A DNA stretch of 64,000 bases from Endothia cerciana (taxonomy: Eukaryota > Ascomycota > Sordariomycetes > Diaporthales > Cryphonectriaceae). Made by a program: the position numbers and the translations under genes. Of this stretch, positions 55,689 to 64,000 are shown piece after piece; within the stretch, counting starts at the first letter, position 1, and each line of letters opens with the position of its first letter. The stretch covers positions 163,872 to 227,871 of the forward strand of contig JALRMH010000058.1 in assembly GCA_026119935.1 (NCBI GenBank). The letters are read 5' to 3'. Below the pieces are notes generated by a model, which saw only the letters and a list, made by a program, of their open reading frames with translations, searched no databases and had not been told where the DNA came from.

Positions 55689-57411
55689 CGTCAGTCATCC
55701 AGGCAGAAGAATAATGACGCGGTCAGATAGGCTGCCACCCCAAGCCCAAGGTCTAAGTGTGGGCGTAATGTAGCCGGAGGCAACAGGTCTGCAGCGGGCG
55801 GGTGAGTGAGTAAGTGAGTAAATTGTTAGGTATGCTCCGCGGTGTGGATGATACGCAATGATTCATCGGCCGGGACGGATTGACTCTTTGCGTGAGCTCT
55901 GGGCACTGCACGGCACCTTTTGCCTTCCCAATGCCCAGAGGGCGTCCCGGTCCGCAATTGGCGGCTGGGTGGGAGGAGAAGACGTGGCTAAGTCGCCACC
56001 AGACGAGAGGAACACGTCTCGTTTTCTTACGAGTCCTCGCCTTAGTCCTCGCCTTACGGTACTTGCGTACAGGCATGCCCTAGGTTCACGCCTGGCACGT
56101 CCATCTCTGCCCGGGCCAGGAACAATCGATGGGCCGTGGTGGTTCTAAGTACTATAAGTACTATGGTAGCCCTGCGGTCTGGACGAAGCTCGGATGGCAG
56201 CCTCGGTAGCCCACGCACTCTGTCCAGCCGGTGGGCTCGTCCTGCCAATCTGGTAGTCGGACACTTTTGCCTCAAGAGTTGTGCCGACGGTGTTTGAGTA
56301 TTGTGCATCGGGCCGGCGAGGAGTTAGTCGGCGATAGCGGTGGACGATGGTGATGACATGCTGACGGCGATAATGTGGGACGCGGGACGCGGCCACGCAA
56401 TGACATGGCACGGCACTGGCATGGATGGAACTTTGCAGTTCGGCGCAAGGAAGAGAGGGAGAAGGGCGAGTAGGTACTGTAGGAGGCTGGAAGAGAGCAG
56501 AGGATGATGGAAATGGGTGGAAGGCAGTTCCGAACCCGCGTGGACTGGATTTGTGATCCAACCAACCAACGCTCCAGGTTTCCGTTGGGGCGTGATACGT
56601 TCACCCCCGCCTCCCACTCGCGTCCCAGCTGGGAACAGGCTTCAGTACCGAAGTACCCGCGCTCTAGCGTGCAGAGATACTTCTGCAGGACTTTGGCACA
56701 TAGGCAGGGTGCGGATTTACTTCAGGACACCATTTCAGCACTTTGGGCTGTACGCCCAGGCCCCCTCCTACCCCGCCACGCCCGCCTGGAACAGGGCCAG
56801 CAGGGCCTGAGAGGCCTGAACAAAGTCCTAGGTTGATTATCGATAGCCGCTGGCAGGGCGCCCTAGCCGTTTCAATGGGAAGGGGGGGGGGGTTAGGGGG
56901 TTCCATTCCAGCCAGCCGACAAGGACGTGGGCCCCTTTTCTCTCCCCCTCTGTTCTTGCTTGCGACTCCATCACGAACGACCTGGGCCTCGAATTTCCAT
57001 CGTCTTCTCTTCCCGCCTTCTTCCCGCGATGACTCACACTTCTGTTGCATACGACACGACCAACACCTCCAACAGGTGCAACTGCCTCAAGCCTCCTGAA
57101 GCGTCCCAATTGATCATGTCATGTCAGCACTAGAATTGATTGGCCAATTGCACGGAACGGGCTGCTTTGTCCCCCCTTCATACCAAGATTCCGCCCTTCA
57201 GGCTACAACGGTCACGACGCAGATCAAGGCCCGTCCACCAGGGCGTGTCATTGTCGGGCCAGTCCGGGATATTCCTTCTTTCGAAGGCTATTGTGCTCTG
57301 AACCGGGAATGGAGTCAGTTGGACTCGACGCCATGCCCCGTACCAGCCTACGCGCATATGTTGTATTGACAAGCAAGTACGAGCAACAACAGGCAACAAG
57401 CCAACAAGCAT

Positions 57412-57468
57412 CAGCCCAGCCCAGCCCAGCCCAGCCCAGCCCAGCCCAGCCCAGCCCAGCCCAGCCCG
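57412..57468. repeat. (CAGCC)n pentanucleotide repeat
   Basis: About 11 perfect CAGCC units; non-coding. Confidence 0.93.
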
Positions 57469-59630
57469 GGCCCGGCTCACTGCGCGGATTAACCTCCCGC
57501 CCAGACGACATTCATGCCCTGGAGATTATGAATCTTGCGCCCACCGACTCGCCCGGAACTACTCGGGCCTTGCTGGCGTGCTGATTAGCTCACGCGGTGC
57601 CAATTGGGTCGGTTGGCGTGTTTTTCCTATGCCCTGCCTGGCAGCCCTGGGTGCTCGGTACGGTGCCGCGTTGTCTTTGACCTGAGCACCAAGACGGGCT
57701 CGTTACGTGACGCTGTGCATTCATGAACCCCGATCTCGATTGGTAGGACCATCGGTCGATAGGACCACCTGAGCCAGCAACCGGCTCGGCTCTACATCCC
57801 ACGCTCTGGCTGTGTGGGTGGGTGCCCGACTGTATGAGCAGCCCAGCCGCACAAACCGTGTCTAGCTTCTAGGCCGGCTTCAAGCATCCAAAGTACCACG
57901 GTGAGCGAGCCGGATCAGACCACATCGTGCTTCTGAGGGACCCCCCCCCCCCCCAAAAAAAAAGGGCTCAACATGCTATCGTGTCAGTCTGGGCCTCTTC
58001 GAGGTTCTACAACATCGAGTCTGGGCTCGGGTGCGATGTGCACGCCCACGATAAATCTACGCAGAATCTTCACCTCATATCGGCAGCACGCTGCCCTCTG
58101 GATCTGTGTCCTGGGGGGTTGTTCTAGCGCATCCTGTTCAGGTTCCTACACTGAAGCCTTGGCTCTTCTTCGTCACGGCCCCGCTCTCTCCGTCTCTCCT
58201 GCGCTCTCCGATGAGGATGACCCCGTGTCTCAGTTCGCCAACCACGCTGCCCACTTGGACCACCTTCCCCCCCCGAACAATACGCTTTGAGTGGCATCAT
58301 GTGCCCCGCGCATCTGCCTAGAAATTCATTTGAAACCCCTGAAAAATCGACAACTCAGGTCAGCAGATCATGGATCTTTGCGTCACCCTGGCCATTGGAG
58401 GGCTGAGTCGTGTTGTTGCGCCGCACAGCAGTCTCAGACCAGATGCATGGCCATTGCACCTCTGCTGGCCCAGAGCGATGCTTGTGTTTGGCAACTCTGG
58501 TACGGCTCCGGCAGCCATCTGTCCCGCCGATTACCGTATCGGCCTGTTTAGTTCCCTTCAACGTCCAGGGCCCAGGACGATACTGTCGTTAGGCCGGTAT
58601 CTCGGCTGCGACAATTGCGCCCGGCTTGTGGGATCAATTCGTTCGGGCTATAGAACTTCGATTCACCTCAAATAAGTTGCCCAATTGCCCACTCAGCATT
58701 CAGAAGCCGGCGTGCGAGTATCCAATACCCTTGAGCCAGTGGAGTCTGCACACTGCCCGGTCAGACAAGGCAGAAAGGACCCGCAGCCATGTGTGCAGTG
58801 CATTGCAGGCAGGGACCACGAGCTACAATCCCATCGCGAACCGGTATCGTTTCACACAGGATCTCTTTGTTGTTCGGTACCCACCCTGTCTCACGGCCTT
58901 GCGACTGGAAACATGGTCCGCGGTAAGACCGTGACGGGCACAATAGACAGACGAGCGGGCCGAAGGCAGCTTTGTCCTCATACTCCCCAGCTCTGAACAA
59001 ACCCCCCCCCCCCCCCAAGGGCCTTGCGCTGATGGACATTCAATTCCCCTGCATCGCGTCATCACGGATGGATCAGTGTCAATCCCACACCCACCGGCGT
59101 GAGAATCACACACACGCACACGCACTGATACTCCTGCCGCCTGCACTCCAAGAGGAAGCAACCTCGCGGGTCGCGGAATTCTGATGGAAACTTGAGGGCA
59201 GGTGTCTCGCCAAGTTGTCTCTGAAGGGACATTGGGTGTGCAAATGACCAACTGGAGGTGGTGGAATGACACATTCACCAGGCCCAGGTACAGCCCAGGT
59301 ACCAATGGCATTATGCAGGCCGACAGGGGTGGCGCTGACGTGGGGGTGAGACTAAAATCAAAGTGTGACTCTTGCGACACCCTCCATGTCTGTCGTCCAT
59401 TGGGTACGTACATACATACATACATAGTACTAGGGAGGAGTCGTCACTGGGCGTTGGAGGTTGGACGGAGCCTTACTGCAGGCATGTGCCAGGTGGCATG
59501 TACCTGTACTATTGACCAGAGCACACGCTAGGCCGACCAAGCGGCATCTGCTGGATTTAGAGCCTGTGAGCCTGTGAGAAGAGTGGGAGAGCATGTGGGA
59601 GCCCGCCTCACAGTCCTTTAGTCGTACTGT

Positions 59631-59660
59631 CCTGTCCTGTCCTGTCCTGTCCTGTCCTGT
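59631..59660. repeat. (CCTGT)6 pentanucleotide repeat
   Basis: Six perfect CCTGT units; about 700 bp upstream of the SWIRM gene start. Confidence 0.93.
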
Positions 59661-60351
59661 CCAGTTCACATCCATCTATTATCCACTTAATCCTCTGTCC
59701 GTCTCTCGTTTCCTTCTTATTTCTGTTCTTCCGACACGCCTTTCAAGACCCAGCTAACCTCTGGTCCATTGTCTAATCCAGCTGACCAATTCAGTCCTTC
59801 TCACGCAACCACTGGTGTCTGCCCCGACCCTCTGGCGTTCCGCCACTTTTGCTACGACTACTTAATCTTCCCCCCCCCCCCCTCCATTCTCAACCTCTTC
59901 GCCAGTACAGTCCACCCTCCCTGTTCTGCCTACCTCTTCGTCTGAAACTCACCCAAACCAGGAAAATACCTTGGAGTACACACGAACAATCGTCCAGACC
60001 CGGCCGAATTACGACCAGTCAATTGGCCTTGGTCACCCGTCACTGTTAACCTTCTGTAAAGGTTATTCGGTGCCAAGAGAACGAACCTCCAATTCACAGC
60101 ACACGTTCTACGCCGGCGCCATCTTGTCTAAGTCGGTATCCACTCACTCACCGACAACTGTGAACAAAGCCTCAATCGGTGGTTCATTGGTGATATCTCC
60201 ATTGGACTGCCTTGGTGCCGTCTCAATTGCGACTGCAGGACCTGCACGCCCGTCGCCACCCAGGCATTCGATAATATTGCGTCAGGCATAAGTATCTTGA
60301 TCGCCGCCACCGCCGCCGCCGCGGCCGAGCAACCTACCTCACATACGCAAC

Positions 60352-61638
60352 ATGTTCAGCGACATGCAACCAAATCACAAGTCTCCAGGTCACAACCAGT
60401 CTGCGACCGCACCATCGACACAGCCGGCCCAATCTTTCGAGCATTACCGGCTTCCACCAATCTCCACCATCGCGCCGACCATGCAGCCGAAGAAACTCGT
60501 AGCGATCGGCGACCTCTTGATCTCCCCTCCAGAGCAGGCCCCCTATGAGAGTTTCTCGCGGCTGCCACCGTCACCAGAGACAACTATGCAGCCGGTCGAC
60601 ATGGCCTCTGCGGCGAAGCCCGAACAGGACAGAGCTCAGCAGCCCTTTTCGCCACCGATCTCGCCGTTGACCAAGACGACCACCCATGTCAATGCGCCCG
60701 CTGCTGTTCACGATGTCAAGGATCCGATTCTGTACCCAGAGGAACCCTCCAGTCCAGCCACACCGTTGTTCGAGCGCAGCCTCAGCCCGGAGGCACAGCA
60801 TGCTGTCAGTAAGCATATGGCAGCCAGGGAGGTCACGCCACTGCCAGCTGGGGTCAAGCCGCCGCAGCGACAAGACTACGAGCTCTTCCTCTGCTTCCGC
60901 GAGACCGTCTACAACAGGTTCTTTGCCGAAACGCCAGCCAACCGGAGGAAGTGGCTGAATAGGGAAAAGGCACAGCTGATTCAGGATGCAAGGGCCCGCA
61001 ACAACAGAGGCAGGACGGTGCAACAGAAGTTCTCGATTAGGCCCATGATCAAGGCGAGGCCGCCAATGGCGAGCACCTCTGACAGCATTGTTGCAAAGAC
61101 GGGTGCGAGCAAGGCAGCGCTTGGTCCTCGCGGCTCAAACAAGGTGGCGAAGGCCGCCTCGGGGTCGCGCCCCGTTCGGACCAAATCAAGCAAGCCCAAG
61201 GCCCGTGCCAGTGCTTCGCCTCAGCCAGAGAAGAAGAAAGTGGCGAAGGAGGACAAGGACTTCGAGTCTCTTCCTGACTACTCTCCTCCCCTGTCCACCC
61301 TGACGGCCACGAACATCATGAGAACCCCGCCTGCCAGCAACGCCCGCGAATTCGACGAGGACGACCAGCCCCTGCTCCACCTGCTCCACCCTGACGAGCT
61401 CCAGGTGGCGTCTAACCTGAGGTTGGATGCTGCGACCTACCTCACCAGCAAGCGTCGCATCTTCCTCGAGAAGCTGCACTTCTTCCATGCAAACAAGGTC
61501 TATCGCAAGACCCACGCCCAGACAGCTTGCCGCATCGACGTGAACAAGGCATCAAAGCTTCACACGGCCTTTGCCAGTGTTGGCTGGCTTGATGACAAGT
61601 GGTTTGAAAACCTTCCTCGACCCACGGTCTTCAACTAA
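60352..61638 (+). CDS. SWIRM-domain protein (FUN19/Laf-like)
   Basis: Probable chromatin-associated protein. A 428-aa single-exon product whose C-terminus (about 344-428) is a SWIRM domain: HPDELQVASNLRLDAATYL, RRIFLEKLHFF, YRKTHAQTACRIDVNKASKL and VGWLDDKWFENL. SWIRM domains bind DNA or nucleosomes; small fungal SWIRM proteins such as yeast Fun19 and fission-yeast Laf1/Laf2 are known, the latter as subunits of a histone deacetylase complex. The N-terminal 160 residues are Pro/Ser/Gln-rich and disordered. A conserved-looking segment (QDYELFLCFRETVYNRFF, RRKWLNREKAQLIQDARARN) lies at about 177-222, followed by a Lys/Ala/Ser-rich basic linker (KTKSSKPKARASASPQPEKKK region) typical of nuclear proteins. 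The ATG at 60352 (MFSDMQPNHKSPG) follows a long CT-rich leader. It sits at the end of the largest gene-free region of the window, which may mean extensive upstream regulation. Confidence 0.9.
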   Translation: MFSDMQPNHKSPGHNQSATAPSTQPAQSFEHYRLPPISTIAPTMQPKKLVAIGDLLISPPEQAPYESFSRLPPSPETTMQPVDMASAAKPEQDRAQQPFSPPISPLTKTTTHVNAPAAVHDVKDPILYPEEPSSPATPLFERSLSPEAQHAVSKHMAAREVTPLPAGVKPPQRQDYELFLCFRETVYNRFFAETPANRRKWLNREKAQLIQDARARNNRGRTVQQKFSIRPMIKARPPMASTSDSIVAKTGASKAALGPRGSNKVAKAASGSRPVRTKSSKPKARASASPQPEKKKVAKEDKDFESLPDYSPPLSTLTATNIMRTPPASNAREFDEDDQPLLHLLHPDELQVASNLRLDAATYLTSKRRIFLEKLHFFHANKVYRKTHAQTACRIDVNKASKLHTAFASVGWLDDKWFENLPRPTVFN

Positions 61639-64000
61639 ACTGCGCTCCGGACTCGGTCTGCGAGTTGCCCTGTCATCGACGACCAAAGAAGACTTGACGG
61701 TGACCTCGCGGCGTACCTGGTCATGGTGATACTACCTTCAGTGCGCCGGATTTCTACCTTCATTTTGACCCGGCCACCGACCTGGGTGGTGGCCTGAACA
61801 TGGCCCTTCCCCCCCCCCCCCTTTTTTTTTAACGGGCCGCCTTGTCTGCGAGGCTCATTATCCTATGGATGCTTGATGCCTCAGGCTTTGCAACTTGGCT
61901 TGCATATGCGACTTGGACACATCATGTTCGCCGATTATATTGATATGACGGATACATCATGGACAACGATCTACGAATGATACCCAGTGTCCGAGACACA
62001 GCACCAGCCTCGACCGCTTTCAACAGGTCAGAATGGCACCCGTCTTACCGACTTCTCCATCTCCACTCCATCATTGCTTTCCCGGGTCTCTACTTTGCAT
62101 CCTCGGTTGTTCGGTCAGTTCTGGTCTGGAATTCACTTGGATATCCTTTCCTTTGTCTAGGTCTCGGTCGCACTTCTCAGACGCCCTGCGGGCTAAATGC
62201 ATCCAGCCCGCAGCGGCGCGTTGGATCAGATTGGTAACCTTGCATGCTCGGGCGGCGTTTCCTTGGGCGACGGTTCGGTGCTCCTGAGTCTGTTTCTTTG
62301 CGATTGGTTACTACGGAGTCCCAGAAGAGATTGGACTATTCGAGGGCTATCACCGCCATTCTCATCAGTTATTTTGCAATATACCCCCTGTGATTTTTTT
62401 ATTCTATTTTTTTCCTCTCCCCCTTATCTTGGCTTGATCTCATATCAGCTACGCGACCAGTTGCATCACGACTTGAACCTGGTCTTTACTCCTCATTGGG
62501 AGTTCCGTTCGTTACTGGGTACTTATTCGGGTTGGGTTTACCCGTTGATCGGACAGTTGTACATGTTAGCGGAGCCTGCGCTCATCTGGTGCGGTCTTCC
62601 CATGAAGAGGCGCCGGCACTCGGACACAGCGTCTAGGGGAAGGAGGGAGATGGAATAAATTTTTTCGGTCTTCGATGGCTTGGCCCTCTGAATCGTGTCG
62701 CGGTGGGCCTCAACGCGCAAGATTGAAAACTCTCTAAGAGGTCCACGCACCAGCTGCTGCCTCCAGATGCTGGATCCTCTGGTTGGGGCCCCCCACCGCG
62801 CGCGGACATGACAGCAAGTACTCACTAGCTACCTAAGTAAATGGGCTGGGGGTCAAGGGAGTAAATTGAAGATCGCTGACAGACTTCACTGCGCCGATGT
62901 GAAAGGCCGACTGCACCGTGCACATCACAGGGCCGCACCCTCTGTCCGTCGTTCTCACCGGCAGTCTGCACCCTCAACCCCATAACGCCCCATCATCTCT
63001 CCGGCCCGCCCAGGGGTCCAGGTCCCATCCCGAGAAATAAAGTCCCTGCGAGATTGTCGTCAAATTAAAGACCTCGCCAATCTGCCGGCCGTCCCGCTGT
63101 CCAAAGCCCCCGTCCCCCTCCTTGCCCGTTTCCGCCTAGCGCCGCGTCCGGAGGGGGGTGGAGGGGGGAGGGGCGCGCTGCGGGACGCTGCGGGTGTTGA
63201 GAGAGAGGAGGGAGTGAGGGAGAGTGGATCTTGCCCAGATTTTCGTATGGAGATCCGCGGCCCGGGAGGAGGGGGGGGTGGTCGGGTCGGGTACCCGGCG
63301 GGGCTTCTCCTGAGGAAGTCCCTCTCGTTTGCGGCCCGCTGTCCGGGCCCGGGGAGGTGGGATGCCGTGAGGACAGGGGAGGGAAAGGAATTGGGGGGGG
63401 GGGGGAGGGGGCCTCTGACCTGACGACGACCATGCTTCGGAAGTAGTTTTTTTTTTCTTTCCCCTCTCTCTTTCCTTTTTTCCCTTGTTTTTGGTGGGAG
63501 GGGGGGAGGGTTTGTTCTGCACTGTTCCTTGGATGGGTGGTGTACAAACCAGAAGAAAGGAAAGAAAAACAAGAAAGGAAAAGAAGGGGGAAAAAATGAA
63601 TGTAAAATTCAAGATGAAAAATCAAATTCATCCTGGCCCCCAACGTAACTTTTGAAATGGCGTCTGTCCTGACCAGCCCCGCCGAGGCTTCTGTCGAAGT
63701 TATTTTTCGTGGCGGACGGCCAATACATCACGCAACCAGAGTAACCATTCACAGATAAAGACACAGGGAAAAGAGAGTGGAGAAAACGAGCGATGAGTCC
63801 TTTTTTATTGATTATAGACCGAGCTATAAAACCTTGCTCTACGGGCCGCCCTAACCCGGAGGTCCTCCCATCCTAACGAGTGACCAATTTATTATCATTT
63901 TTTTGGGGGGGGGGGGGGGGGTTGGGTGTGGAAATTGGGGGGGAGCAAAATGGGGTGTGGGGGGGGGGGGGGGGGTAAAAACCCAAACACGTTGTAATCC
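61639..64000. other. gene-free region, right edge
   Basis: No gene supported. It carries C13+T9 (61809-61830), G13 (63393-63405), G17 (63905-63921) and G17 (63959-63975) runs and a CCTC/GGAG-rich stretch (63100-63420). It may contain the SWIRM transcript end and the upstream region of a gene beyond the window. Confidence 0.5.

Larger units (their letters stand above)
54021..60229. promoter_or_regulatory. cluster of CAATTG / CCAATTGG palindromes
   Basis: CAATTG occurs at 54021, 54029, 55553, 55574, 55955, 57107, 57145, 57601, 58682, 60020 and 60224: eleven times in 6.2 kb. Most copies are extended to CCAATTG or CAATTGG and so contain a CCAAT pentamer. Chance expectation is about one to two. 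Binding by the CCAAT (Hap-type) complex is an inference. Confidence 0.35.
51190..60351. other. 9-kb gene-free region upstream of the SWIRM gene
   Basis: No open frame here has a recognisable domain or a convincing multi-exon model on either strand. Contents: many homopolymer runs (for example C15 54753-54767, G15 55403-55417, C14 57941-57954, C16 59002-59017, C13 59870-59882), three microsatellites, repeated CAATTG palindromes between 54021 and 60229, and a pyrimidine-rich stretch (about 59690-60000), as expected for a fungal promoter/5' leader. Non-coding transcripts or a very long upstream regulatory region are possible. Confidence 0.55.

Noticed and set aside
61959..62658. Open frames downstream of the SWIRM gene
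   Set aside because: Translations are compositionally biased and contain T-run-encoded Phe stretches; no domain and no splice model.
1..64000. Secondary-metabolite gene cluster
   Set aside because: An AflR-like regulator, reductases and an oxygenase are present, but no backbone enzyme, P450, methyltransferase or transporter is seen.
1..64000. tRNA or rRNA genes
   Set aside because: A scan by eye for the conserved internal promoter words found no convincing cloverleaf; a tRNA-finding program would be needed to be sure.

Overview
This window looks like nuclear DNA of a filamentous ascomycete (Pezizomycotina; Sordariomycetes is my guess, not proven). The signs are short spliceosomal introns (50-208 nt) with GT...CTRAC/CTGAT...AG signals, Zn2Cys6 regulators, a PL4 pectin-backbone lyase, a 2EXR protein, a PNP-NACHT-ankyrin (NLR-type) gene, and a gene density of about one per 3-4 kb with long gene-free stretches. 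No bacterial operons, rRNA or CRISPR array were seen, and no tRNA was recognised by eye.

Layout. 1-4287: no gene. 4288-5437 (-): AKR6-type aldo/keto reductase. 5438-8648: gene-poor, with a sequence gap at 6423 that looks like an assembly artefact. 8649-9647 (+): epoxide-hydrolase-type alpha/beta hydrolase. 10077-11262 (-): a partly broken unknown gene. 12361-14293 (-): carotenoid oxygenase, with an inferred GC-AG intron. 15799-16500 (+): DUF1810 protein. 17329-18861 (+): 2EXR protein with an Asp/Asn minisatellite. 19380-21279 (+): secreted rhamnogalacturonan lyase. 21394-22859 (-): decayed zinc alcohol dehydrogenase. 23506-24872 (-): AflR-like regulator. 25704-31478 (-): four lineage-type unknowns, among them a two-exon small membrane protein. 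32331-33425 (-): MCP1-like mitochondrial membrane protein, divergent from a C2H2 protein (33985-34545, +). 34906-37831 (-): large Zn2Cys6 regulator with a 24-nt exon. 39365-42644 (+): damaged PNP-NACHT-ankyrin gene, convergent with a second decayed ankyrin/STAND-type gene (43656-45524, -). 46372-47527 (-): pyridoxal-reductase-type AKR. 49237-51189 (+): F-box protein. 51190-60351: about 9 kb with no convincing gene, carrying a cluster of CAATTG palindromes. 60352-61638 (+): SWIRM-domain chromatin protein. 61639-64000: no gene.

How the genes fit together. No PKS, NRPS, terpene synthase or P450 backbone gene is present, so the AflR-like regulator, the dead alcohol dehydrogenase, the carotenoid oxygenase and the reductases do not make a recognisable metabolite cluster. 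The strongest local theme is decay of accessory genes: an alcohol dehydrogenase and two incompatibility-type genes are present as damaged copies between apparently intact housekeeping-type genes (MCP1-like, F-box, SWIRM). The second theme is unusual low-complexity DNA: more than 20 poly(G)/poly(C) runs of 11-17 bases, all outside the coding exons, and microsatellites inside several introns. Splice models were built by eye from signal sequences and reading frame and need transcript data.
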